DNA of 64,000 bases from the NCBI GenBank assembly GCA_029558715.1, contig JAKQEA010000052.1:1-64000 (forward strand). Direction: 5' to 3'. Made by a program: the position numbers and the translations under genes. The notes beneath the pieces were generated by a model, which worked only from the letters and a program-made list of their open reading frames with translations, did not search any database and was not told the DNA's origin. The DNA comes from Bacteroidota bacterium (lineage in GTDB: Bacteria; Bacteroidota; Bacteroidia; Chitinophagales; Chitinophagaceae). Shown piece after piece: positions 46,688 to 54,474 of this stretch; the stretch's first letter is position 1, and each line of letters starts with the position of its first letter.

Positions 46688-47593
46688 CTATTGTTTAAGA
46701 AACCTGGCAACCACCTCATTATATTTCTTCGGTTTATCAATAAATGGAAAATGCCCGGCATCTTTAATAATTACCAGCTTTGCATTTGTTATATGGCTCT
46801 GGATTTTTTGAGAAAGCTCCAGGGGCATACCATCATATCCGCCATGAATAACTAAAACAGGGCAGGTTATGTTTTTTAAATTACTATAAAAATCATACGC
46901 TGATAACTCTTTTGTCATAAAAAAAAGGTTTTTCCGTTTTGCCAAAAAATCGACTGGAAGTATTAATTGCATTTTTTCTAAGCTGCTGCTGTAATAGAAT
47001 GAAGGTTTAAAGGAAAGTTTGAAAAGTTTTGTATATGATTCCAGGTTGCCGGATTTAAACTCAGCAGATTTAAGTATCTCCGAACGCAACACACTATCCT
47101 CCGCAGGAATCCTGAGTTTTAGCCGTTGATTAGTTTCTTTTTCAAATTCGCCGAACTTTGGGCTTACTGAATTGCTCAGTATCAACGCACTAATGTTTTC
47201 AGAATATTTGCTTGCATAGTTCATGGCTACTAATCCGCCCCAGGAATGTGCTATGATTGTTACTTTACCCAAATTCAACTTCAGCCTGATTTGCTCTATA
47301 TCTTCTACAAATAACTTCAGGTTCATTTGTGCACTGTCCAGGCTTCCCGAAGAATTACCACAAGCCCTCTGGTCATAAAATATCAGCCTATGTTTTTTTG
47401 CTAAAGAGTTAAGATGGGGCATGAAATAACTGTGATTGAGGCCGGGGCCTCCATGCACAACAATAATGGGAGAACCTGCTCCAATTTCACGGATAAAAAG
47501 TGATGTACCGCTTACTGGTAATAATGTGTCTTTATACTGAGCTAAAGTAACTTTGAATAAGAATACTGTGAAAAGTAAGAATATGTATTTCAT
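46688..47593 (-). CDS. Exported alpha/beta-fold hydrolase (proline iminopeptidase-like)
   Basis: 301 residues. A signal peptide covers about residues 1-18 (YIFLLFTVFLFKVTLAQ). The oxyanion loop is IVVHGGPGLNHSYFMPHL, then FYDQRACGNSSG. The nucleophile elbow is IIAHSWGGLVAMNYA. The acid lies in VIHGGYDGMP and the His in DAGHFPFID. HGGPG and DQRxxGxS are the proline iminopeptidase/hydrolase pattern. A periplasmic location is predicted; the substrate is unknown. Its start overlaps the ankyrin gene stop by four bases (ATGA). Confidence 0.88.
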   Translation of the reverse strand: MKYIFLLFTVFLFKVTLAQYKDTLLPVSGTSLFIREIGAGSPIIVVHGGPGLNHSYFMPHLNSLAKKHRLIFYDQRACGNSSGSLDSAQMNLKLFVEDIEQIRLKLNLGKVTIIAHSWGGLVAMNYASKYSENISALILSNSVSPKFGEFEKETNQRLKLRIPAEDSVLRSEILKSAEFKSGNLESYTKLFKLSFKPSFYYSSSLEKMQLILPVDFLAKRKNLFFMTKELSAYDFYSNLKNITCPVLVIHGGYDGMPLELSQKIQSHITNAKLVIIKDAGHFPFIDKPKKYNEVVARFLKQ

Positions 47594-48102
47594 TTTGCAA
47601 TTCCTTTGGCATTTAAAAATTCAATAATCTTTTTTGCATCATCACCTCCTTTCTGGGCATGCATCAGGAGTGTAATACCATGTGGGCCTTTGCTGTTTAG
47701 AAGTTCAGGATGCTTTGTACACATTGAAACTACCAGGTCGGTATAGCCCATCATAGCAGCGGTAAAAATGTCCATCCTTGCTCCTTTACTAATCAGGAAG
47801 GTTGCAATATCCTTTCTGCCCATGTGTGATGCCCCACCTAAGGCTGTTTCAAAATCGCCGGCACCCCAATCTGTTGTTGCATTTAATAATGCTGGTATTT
47901 CAATTAGTTTGGCTTTTACACCCTCAAGGTCGTGGTGACCTGCCCTAACAAATTCCTGAACTATTTTAGGGTCCAGTGGGTCTGGTCGTTGCTGATTTTG
48001 CTGCGAAACAGGGTTTGCCATAATTTTATTATTGAGGATTAGTAAAGTAGTCGCACCTGTAAGTGAAGCTATAAACTTTGTTCTTGTAATTTTATTTTCC
48101 AT
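47590..48102 (-). CDS. Ankyrin-repeat protein
   Basis: About 170 residues from the ATG at 48102 (MENKITRTKF); the frame also has an ATG at 48153 that is less likely, because the shorter form begins with a clean signal-like segment (FIASLTGATTLLILNN). Ankyrin-like repeats follow: WGAGDFETALGGASHMGRKD then IATFLISKGARMDIFTAAMM, and ITLLMHAQKGGDDAKKIIEF. It may be a periplasmic binding partner of the overlapping hydrolase. No enzymatic motif is seen. Confidence 0.7.
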   Translation of the reverse strand: MENKITRTKFIASLTGATTLLILNNKIMANPVSQQNQQRPDPLDPKIVQEFVRAGHHDLEGVKAKLIEIPALLNATTDWGAGDFETALGGASHMGRKDIATFLISKGARMDIFTAAMMGYTDLVVSMCTKHPELLNSKGPHGITLLMHAQKGGDDAKKIIEFLNAKGIAK

Positions 48103-48181
48103 TTGATGATTGTTTAAATGTGATAAAGTTTTTGCAGTCACATACTTGTTCATTGAAAACAGAAGGCTATAAGTATTTTGT

Positions 48182-48973
48182 TCATTTCAGAATTTTTATA
48201 GGTACCCCGAGACTAAAACCGAAAGTATCTCCACCGGTGTAAATAACTTGGTTAGGCACATTTACCTGCCTGCTCGGGTCATTTAAATAGCCATATTGAT
48301 AGTGTATATTATACTTCGCCATATCAGCTATACCCTGCCTATAGAAAACATTAAAAGACAGAACTCTTTGATTTTTTTTGTTGATAAAATCAAAACCAGC
48401 ACCGCAATTGAGAAATAAGCCAAGCCCTTCCTTGGTAGTAGTGATGCTATATGTGAGATATGTCAATTGGTCTGCTCCACCCCCTGTATAAGGGGATTGA
48501 GATTTGTAATAATCTTCTGACCTGTTAAATCCAACGCCAATCCCTGCTGAATAATTAAGCCGGATTCTGGAATTAAATAAAAATTTTTTATCTCTTTTAC
48601 TCTCCTTTTGTAATGAATAATCCAAAGCAAACTGGTCTGTGTGACTTACATGCTTAGTACCTTTAAACCCTAAATTACCTAACCCGGATGAATAAGGCGG
48701 TTCCATAAATTTATTTTTTAACCGAATGCCCATTCCGAGAGGTATTACAGAAAATGAAAACTTGTGGCTTATTTTTGGCCTTTTGTATATCACATCAAAA
48801 CCCCAGCTAAAATTTATTTCTATATTGTCAGGCCGAAACTCCTCCTTATTATACTCTGTTGCATAAGACAAACCAGCAAAAGGTGCTGTGAGTTTTGGAA
48901 CTACATATAGCTTTTGGGCATTTGCAAAACCGCAGGTGCAAATTAATGCTATCAGGAAAAATAGTTTCTTCAT
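48182..48973 (-). CDS. Secreted hypothetical protein, probably outer-membrane beta-barrel
   Basis: About 263 residues from the ATG at 48973, where a signal peptide begins (KKLFFLIALICTCGFANAQ). The longer frame to 49060 overlaps the dioxygenase-like gene and has no signal. The mature part is rich in aromatic residues alternating in short strands (LTYLTYSITTTKEGLGLFLN, RVLSFNVFYRQGIADM), consistent with a small beta-barrel. No family was recognised with confidence. Confidence 0.55.
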   Translation of the reverse strand: MKKLFFLIALICTCGFANAQKLYVVPKLTAPFAGLSYATEYNKEEFRPDNIEINFSWGFDVIYKRPKISHKFSFSVIPLGMGIRLKNKFMEPPYSSGLGNLGFKGTKHVSHTDQFALDYSLQKESKRDKKFLFNSRIRLNYSAGIGVGFNRSEDYYKSQSPYTGGGADQLTYLTYSITTTKEGLGLFLNCGAGFDFINKKNQRVLSFNVFYRQGIADMAKYNIHYQYGYLNDPSRQVNVPNQVIYTGGDTFGFSLGVPIKILK

Positions 48974-49028
48974 TTCTTTAGAGTCGGTGTAGTTTTCAAT
49001 TGTAGCTAAAATTAACATGGGTGTTTTT

Positions 49029-50231
49029 TTAAAGTTTAAAATATTCATTAATTGTTTCATCCAATTTTTTCAAAAGCAAATTGAAATTTTCCCGGGTGGG
49101 TTTTAAATTGATGTATTTGCCAATTACATTACTCCTTTTGTATAGCAGGAAAGTGTTTGTGTTGCTCTCGTCAATTTTGGTCAAGTACATATCCGATTCA
49201 GTATCAGAAAATGAAGGAACATAGGTTAAAGCGGTTTTAACTATGTTAAGCTCCTGCCCAATTTTTTGTAATTCTGCTTGCCTTGATTGACTGTTATAAT
49301 TATTGCTATTACCATAAATGAAATACACTTTGAGATATTTATCCCGTTTAATGCTTTCCCTTTCAAGAAATACCAACCACTGTTTTATCTCATCCCAGTT
49401 TGGCTTGTTACCAACAAAAAAGAGTATGCCATGATATCTACCATATTTACATATAGGGCAAGCCCTTGAACCTTTATCGGGCCCCCATGCATGATAAGGA
49501 GCAAACGAAATAATATCTTCTCCCACCTTTTTACCGTTATCAATTTCAGAGCCGGCCTTCTGTGCGTAATTGGGAATATTCAGGCCGAGATAAATATTTC
49601 TTTCGCCAATTGAAAGCTGCTCTTTCTCAATCAGCCTTACCACACCGGTGCCTGCCCTGTTTTCCATCTTAATCCTTTTTTTGGTTGTCATTAGTTTATC
49701 ATCATCAAAAACAATGTCATCAATATAATATTCCGGAATTTCATTGGGCTCTTTAACTGTTAGATGAATATGAGCTAACTCAGTTCCATCAGGATAAGGT
49801 CCCGGTCTAACTGTATAAATTGAATATTTCCCATCTGTATTAGTTTTAACCCAACCCCTGATATAGCCATGGGTTTGCCCTAAATTATTAGGCGCCATGC
49901 TTCGTTTCTCTTCAGGCTTATGAATATAGCGGCCATCTGTATTTGTATGATAGTAATAAACAAGTACTCCGGGAGCAGGGGTTATTCCATCAGCCTGATA
50001 TACTGTGCCGGTTAATAGTAGTTTTTGCCCTTGTAATGGCCATCCTGTACTTGTATCAGTATTGCTAATAACTTTCTCAATTCCACTGTAAACAAATTCT
50101 CTATTTTCCAATGAGCCACCAACTGGCTTTTCAGCCGGGTTTGATTTTGTAGAATTCTTGCTTTGAGAGTTGCAGCTAACTGTGTTGAATATTATCAAAA
50201 CCAGGAAAACAGCTGAATATTTTTGGTGCAT
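49029..50231 (-). CDS. Lipoprotein with intradiol dioxygenase-like and thioredoxin-like domains
   Basis: 400 residues. The lipoprotein signal has lipobox TVSC (Cys20). Residues about 60-190 look like an intradiol ring-cleavage dioxygenase (LLTGTVYQADGITPAPGVLV, then YTVRPGPYPDGTELAHIHLT). The Tyr and HxH fit the Fe(III) ligand pattern of two Tyr and two His. The C-terminal part has ACPICKYGRYHGILFFVGNK and WLVFLERE, resembling a thioredoxin-like fold with a CPIC pair. The fusion is uncommon. A cell-surface dioxygenase or a non-enzymatic carbohydrate-binding-like protein are both possible. Confidence 0.65.
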   Translation of the reverse strand: MHQKYSAVFLVLIIFNTVSCNSQSKNSTKSNPAEKPVGGSLENREFVYSGIEKVISNTDTSTGWPLQGQKLLLTGTVYQADGITPAPGVLVYYYHTNTDGRYIHKPEEKRSMAPNNLGQTHGYIRGWVKTNTDGKYSIYTVRPGPYPDGTELAHIHLTVKEPNEIPEYYIDDIVFDDDKLMTTKKRIKMENRAGTGVVRLIEKEQLSIGERNIYLGLNIPNYAQKAGSEIDNGKKVGEDIISFAPYHAWGPDKGSRACPICKYGRYHGILFFVGNKPNWDEIKQWLVFLERESIKRDKYLKVYFIYGNSNNYNSQSRQAELQKIGQELNIVKTALTYVPSFSDTESDMYLTKIDESNTNTFLLYKRSNVIGKYINLKPTRENFNLLLKKLDETINEYFKL

Positions 50232-50365
50232 CGCATTTACAATTTAGAATACAAAAATTTACATTTTTGATACTAAAGATGATGTAAATGGTGCAATGAG
50301 AAAACGTATTTTGACAAGGTGCAGGTATTTCTTCCTGAAAGGCCTTTTTACAGAGACATCTTTTT

Positions 50366-51085
50366 TTAACTACGCTTAATAAGCCGCCGGTTTATTTTTG
50401 AATTTAGCTCTTCCTTATAATTACGACTGACTGGGAGTATCGTATCGGCTACTTTTAGTTCATTCTCGTCAATACTTTGTATTTTATCAATTGGCACAAG
50501 ATAGGATTTGTGAATTCGTACATAAGAATCTTTGGGTAAGTATTCTTCAATTCCCTTCAGAGTGAGATAGGTAATAAATTTCTTTGATTTAGTATGAATT
50601 GTTACATAGTTTCCCATTGCTTCCAGGTAATTGACATCAGCAAAATTTATTTTTTCAATCTTCTGGTTGCACTTGACAAAGAAATACTCTGACTGTGAAT
50701 ACATTTCCTGCTTACCATGCTTCTTTAATTCATAAAATTCTTTGGCTTTAACAACTGCTTTTGTAAATCGTTCAAATGTTACAGGTTTCAATAAATAGTC
50801 AAGAACGTCCAGTTCAAAACTTTTAAGTGCATATTCAGCATAGGCAGAACAGATAATTACGATTGGCGGAGTTTTCAGGGTTTCCAAAAAAGTAATGCCC
50901 GACATTTTAGGCATTTCAATATCAAGAAATACAATATCAATATTGCCGCTTGTCAACAGTTCAAGGGCTTCTATCGGGTCTTCAGCTTTTCCAGCAAGTT
51001 CTAAAAAACCTGTTTCATTTATGTGGTCTTCCAAACCTTTTTGAGCTAATGGCTCATCATCAATTATTATGGCTCTTAATTTCAT
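50366..51085 (-). CDS. LytTR-family response regulator
   Basis: 239 residues. The receiver domain has IIDDEPLAQKGLEDHI, phospho-acceptor Asp in IVFLDIEMPKMSG, and the Lys of YLLKPVTFERF. The C-terminal LytTR DNA-binding domain contains INFADVNYLEAMGNYVTIHT and DSYVRIHKSYLVPIDKI. It is partnered with the histidine kinase, whose stop overlaps its start by four bases. Targets are unknown; the cargo genes just downstream are candidates. Confidence 0.92.
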   Translation of the reverse strand: MKLRAIIIDDEPLAQKGLEDHINETGFLELAGKAEDPIEALELLTSGNIDIVFLDIEMPKMSGITFLETLKTPPIVIICSAYAEYALKSFELDVLDYLLKPVTFERFTKAVVKAKEFYELKKHGKQEMYSQSEYFFVKCNQKIEKINFADVNYLEAMGNYVTIHTKSKKFITYLTLKGIEEYLPKDSYVRIHKSYLVPIDKIQSIDENELKVADTILPVSRNYKEELNSKINRRLIKRS

Positions 51086-52158
51086 TCAATTTCTAATTGA
51101 AGGTTTACAACAAAATAGTCTTTGCCGGATTCTACCGTGAGTTCATGTTTATCTTTAAACTGTAATTCTAACCGCCTTTTTATATTGCTTAAACCAATGC
51201 CACCACTTTCTGAAAAGCTATTCAAAGCAGGGTTGCCAAGTACCGTATTTTCTACTTTGAAGAAGAGTTTGTTTTCATTCAGCCGCATTTCTATTAAAAC
51301 ATAGTTATCCCTGTTTTTATCATTACTTACAAACTTAAAGGCATTTTCTACTAAACCAATAAACAGTAATGGTGGCAGATAAATATTTTCTGTATTGAGG
51401 GGGTGAATAAATGAGACCCTATGCCGCTCACTTTTGCGAAGTTTTTGGATATCCACATAATTCTGTATGTAAGCTATTTCTTTATCAAGACTTACTTTGG
51501 CAACATTACATTCATAAAGCTGATAGCGGAGCATCTCAGAAAATTTTGTAATCGTTTCCCTTGCATCTACATTCTGCCGGTCTACCTGTACATATATTGT
51601 ATTTATTGCATTAAACAGGAAGTGAGGATTTATCTGGGCAACCAGGTACTTTATTTCTGTTTCCAATTTTGCAATAGAGGTTTCCTTCATCGTTAATTGG
51701 TTAGTAAAATACCTACGGGCAAATTGTAAAGCTGCTGTACTACCCAAATACCAAAAATTACTTATAAGTTGAGAAGAGTAAAAGTAAATGTGGTCACTCA
51801 TATCCCGAATCTCATCTCCGGGATTTAATGTGTACAAATAAAAATAATAATCAAACGCAAACCAGAGAGCGGTGAAAAACAGGTTGACTATAACTAAGAG
51901 TAATAAGTATGTTCCCGTTTTTCTCTCCCTGGCGATAAACCTTGGCATTAGGATGTACAGATTTGCGTACACCATTAAAATAATCACTAAAAATTTTATG
52001 GCTATAACAACTAAAAATAACGACCAGCCAAGTTTTTGGAGTAAATAAGGCTGAACAACAATATGGCCTGCAATTACAGAAATCCAAAATAAAACATGCA
52101 GCCTGATTCTTGACTGCATGAGTGATTCAAAAATTTTATTTAGCCAGTTTTTGCCCAT
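51082..52158 (-). CDS. LytS-type sensor histidine kinase
   Basis: 358 residues. Four hydrophobic segments in the first ~150 residues form the membrane sensor. The His_kinase motif QINPHFLFNAINTIYVQVD carries the phosphorylated His. The ATPase end has PPLLFIGLVENAFKFVSNDK and ESGGIGLSNIKRRLELQF. It pairs with the adjacent LytTR regulator. A -7 box lies just upstream at 52169-52176. Confidence 0.9.
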   Translation of the reverse strand: MGKNWLNKIFESLMQSRIRLHVLFWISVIAGHIVVQPYLLQKLGWSLFLVVIAIKFLVIILMVYANLYILMPRFIARERKTGTYLLLLVIVNLFFTALWFAFDYYFYLYTLNPGDEIRDMSDHIYFYSSQLISNFWYLGSTAALQFARRYFTNQLTMKETSIAKLETEIKYLVAQINPHFLFNAINTIYVQVDRQNVDARETITKFSEMLRYQLYECNVAKVSLDKEIAYIQNYVDIQKLRKSERHRVSFIHPLNTENIYLPPLLFIGLVENAFKFVSNDKNRDNYVLIEMRLNENKLFFKVENTVLGNPALNSFSESGGIGLSNIKRRLELQFKDKHELTVESGKDYFVVNLQLEIE

Positions 52159-52168
52159 TGCTGATTTG

Positions 52169-52176
52169 CAAAAGTA
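52169..52176 (-). promoter_or_regulatory. -7 box of the LytS/LytR operon
   Basis: Minus strand TACTTTTG fits TAnnTTTG and ends ten bases before the kinase ATG (52158), so the leader would be only a few bases. No clear TTG lies 19 bases upstream. Confidence 0.4.
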
Positions 52177-52379
52177 CTTTTTTATGATAATGATACTTTA
52201 TAACTTGATAAGATGCAGCTTATTCTTGATATGATTAGAGCTAATTAAAGGACTAAAGCCCGGTAGAGTATTTAGGCAGTATTGATATCTTGTTCTTGGG
52301 AGATGTTTTATCACAGTATTATTTAACTTTTTTATCATAAAGAGTATATATGGAAACAGAAAGCCTGAATTTTAACCCT

Positions 52380-52466
52380 AAGCTGCCCCGCCATCTCCCA
52401 AACTCTGCCAGAATATAGCGGGGCAGCTTTCCGAACAAATAAGGAGCATTTGCAATGCCCCTTATT
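52380..52466. repeat. Two strong hairpins after the DUF932 gene
   Basis: AAGCTGCCCCGC (52380-52391) and GCGGGGCAGCTT (52418-52429) are perfect 12-base arms. Next to them, AATAAGG-a-GCATT (52438-52450) pairs with AATGC-c-CCTTATT (52454-52466). They lie in a 315-base gap between the kinase start and the DUF932 stop. No U tract follows on the minus strand, so these are not classical terminators, though they could stop transcription or protect RNA. No gene is seen in the remainder, 52177-52379. Confidence 0.55.
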
Positions 52467-52473
52467 ACTGTCA

Positions 52474-53508
52474 TTAATTATAAACTCCCACCATCTCACC
52501 TTTTACAAAATCATCACAAAGCTGAAAAGCTTTTTGAGTTCTTAGCTGTGCTGTACCACCATACAACAGCGATTTCATTTTTGCCTCATCATCCTTATAG
52601 GTCCTTACATTTTGAAAGTAACCTGTGATTGCATTGTATGCGCCAAACACTGTTCCTTTGGTGGCTTCGGTTTGTTGTGTGGGACTGGCAAAATTGTATT
52701 CATATACAGCATCACACATATTCTTAAAACAGGTACTGAGTTCATCCTGTTCTCCATTTTGTATATTCTGCAATACTTCTTTATTAGGAACCATTGCCAT
52801 TTGTATCAGTTTCTGCACTTCCTTATCAGTAATGCGAACCTTAGCCCATTGGTTAAAAATGCCTTCTAATTGCTGACTAAGCTGGTTGGAGATACCTAAT
52901 ACTTTGTGGGCTTCTTCCAGCCGTTCTTTTACATTGGCAGTATGCCGGATTTTAATGGAGTTGGTATGGTTTCTTAAAGCTGCATTCAATGTATTGTTAC
53001 ATACAATTCTCACAGGAGTAAATGCGGCTACAATACTTCCAAACCCATCATGCGAAGTGGTAAGGAACAAATACTTTTCAATGCAATCGGTATTGGCTAC
53101 GTTGATATAGCCGGGCAATTTAGCTGTAATGAAAATCTTTTCTCCTTTACCCAATGCTCCTGCAGTTTCATATTGAATACCATCTCCACCAACTATCGCA
53201 TCAAAGAAACTAAACGCATCAACATTCTGTACTACTTCATAATCTTTGCCTAAACGGTCTCCTAAAATGGCGTTGGTATCAGGGCGGTAAGTATAGAAGG
53301 AAGATTTTGAAATTACCTCCGTTCCATCATCCAATTTGTGGGTGTTGGGTCTTTTCAATACTTGAAAATCAAGCCCTGCAAATTGCAATGCTTCTTTGCT
53401 GGTGGGATAATCCTGTACTATTTGCCCTAAGCCATGCCATGCTTTTTCTTTTACACTAAAGAAACTGTGCTGCTGCGTTTGTTCATTGAAATTAATATTG
53501 TGTGCCAT
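52474..53508 (-). CDS. DUF932 / phage-plasmid-like protein
   Basis: About 344 residues from the ATG at 53508 (MAHNINFNEQTQQ); the frame runs further upstream into ssb but that part is not conserved in type. FFSVKEKAWHGLGQIVQDYP then TSKEALQFAGLDF is the DUF932 (TIGR03299-like) start. FITAKLPGYI, FLTTSHDGFGSIVAAFTPVR and IVCNNTLNAAL follow. The family is common on plasmids, phages and integrative elements beside ssb; its role is unknown. It lies 67 bases downstream of ssb on the same strand. Confidence 0.82.
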   Translation of the reverse strand: MAHNINFNEQTQQHSFFSVKEKAWHGLGQIVQDYPTSKEALQFAGLDFQVLKRPNTHKLDDGTEVISKSSFYTYRPDTNAILGDRLGKDYEVVQNVDAFSFFDAIVGGDGIQYETAGALGKGEKIFITAKLPGYINVANTDCIEKYLFLTTSHDGFGSIVAAFTPVRIVCNNTLNAALRNHTNSIKIRHTANVKERLEEAHKVLGISNQLSQQLEGIFNQWAKVRITDKEVQKLIQMAMVPNKEVLQNIQNGEQDELSTCFKNMCDAVYEYNFASPTQQTEATKGTVFGAYNAITGYFQNVRTYKDDEAKMKSLLYGGTAQLRTQKAFQLCDDFVKGEMVGVYN

Positions 53509-53575
53509 AGTTGTAAATTTTAGTTTGATGAAATAAAAAGCAGCACCACACATTTGCATGATGCTGCCTGATTGT

Positions 53576-53968
53576 TTAAAACGGTAAATCTTCCAGTACT
53601 TCTTGCGCTGCTGTCGGTGCAGTGGTAACAAGTGCATTGGTTTCAGCATTTACTTTATTGCCGCCTCCATGCAGTTTAATACGGCTTGCATTGAAAGTAA
53701 GACTTGCTTTCACTTCGCCGTCTTTGTTTGTCCAGGCGTTTGCACCGATACGTCCGGCACATTCCACCAATGTTCCTTTGGTTAAATACGCTGCCACACC
53801 GGGGTTTAACCAGTAAGAACAATTAATGTAAGTAACCAGCTTTGTTACTTGATTGCTTCCTTTTGCTTTGTAAGTGTCGTTAATAGCAATAGAAAAGTTT
53901 ACCACTTTTTTCCCTGCTTTTGTTTCGTTAACGGTTGCATCTGCGGTAATTCTTCCGATAATTTCCAT
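53576..53968 (-). CDS. ssb: Single-stranded DNA-binding protein
   Basis: 130 residues. The OB-fold contains MEIIGRITADATVNETKAGK, KVVNFSIAINDTYKAKGSN and YINCSYWLNPGVAAYLTKGT, with LVECAGRIGANAWTNKDGEV. The C-terminus ends EVLEDLPF, the acidic tail that binds partner proteins. It is an element-borne SSB, expected to coat transferred single strands. It is the first gene of an ssb-DUF932 unit, next to the structured non-coding region. Confidence 0.93.
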   Translation of the reverse strand: MEIIGRITADATVNETKAGKKVVNFSIAINDTYKAKGSNQVTKLVTYINCSYWLNPGVAAYLTKGTLVECAGRIGANAWTNKDGEVKASLTFNASRIKLHGGGNKVNAETNALVTTAPTAAQEVLEDLPF

Positions 53969-54003
53969 AACTGAAATTTTAAATGTTTAAGAAATAATTA
54001 TTA

Positions 54004-54455
54004 AATGAAGTCAGCTTCGCTTCATTCATTTACCCTTAGCGACCAGCCATTAGGACTGCGGCGGAGAAACAAGGTTTTTCAAATAAAATACTACCCCGTG
54101 TTGGGGGCTATCGAAATATCTGGTGGAGATTTTTTTGAAAACCCGTGGCGATTGTAAACTCTAATTAGTGTGGGAATAAGACCTTGTTTCGCACAGAGCA
54201 GGACAATAATTTTGCGGCAGGGTTAGTTGAATGAGCAGTTTTACTTTGCTCATTGTAACATCTTCTTTGGAGCGTCTTTTTTGATGTATCTGGAATTGTG
54301 TTGGCTGAGGAACGAAGCCATCTCAATTCCCAATTTTTTATCCGGCGCAATGGTTCCGCCGTTTCGTTATGACGAAGGAGTAACGATTTATATAAACGGT
54401 GGAAGGATTGCGCCGGGTCTTAGCGCATTTAGGCAATTCTGCTTATATTAGACCC
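54004..54455. other. Gene-free, highly structured region (candidate ncRNA or single-strand origin)
   Basis: No coding frame is convincing between ssb and the DUF262 gene. Perfect inverted repeats fill it. AATGAAG / CTTCATT (54004-54026) and AATGAGCA / TGCTCATT (54230-54254) both have 9-base loops. GAAACAAGGT (54066-54075) pairs with ACCTTGTTTC (54181-54190), enclosing CCCC-gtgtt-GGGG at 54094-54106. GGAATTG-tgt-TGGCT pairs with AGCCA-tct-CAATTCC (54292-54330, 9-base loop). CCGGCGCAAT (54342-54351) pairs with ATTGCGCCGG (54407-54416), and inside it TTCCGCCGTTT (54354-54364) with AAACGGTGGAA (54394-54404, one G-T pair) and CGTTA with TAACG. Structure is seen; function is unknown. Confidence 0.65.
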
Positions 54456-54474
54456 TAACAAATTTTTTATTAGC

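Noticed and set aside
54342-54416. An integron attC site, because of the long imperfect hairpin
   Set aside because: The required RYYYAAC and GTTRRRY core boxes are not at the ends of the hairpin, and no integron integrase or cassette array is present.
54004-54455. A retron ncRNA
   Set aside because: No reverse transcriptase gene is nearby, which a retron needs.
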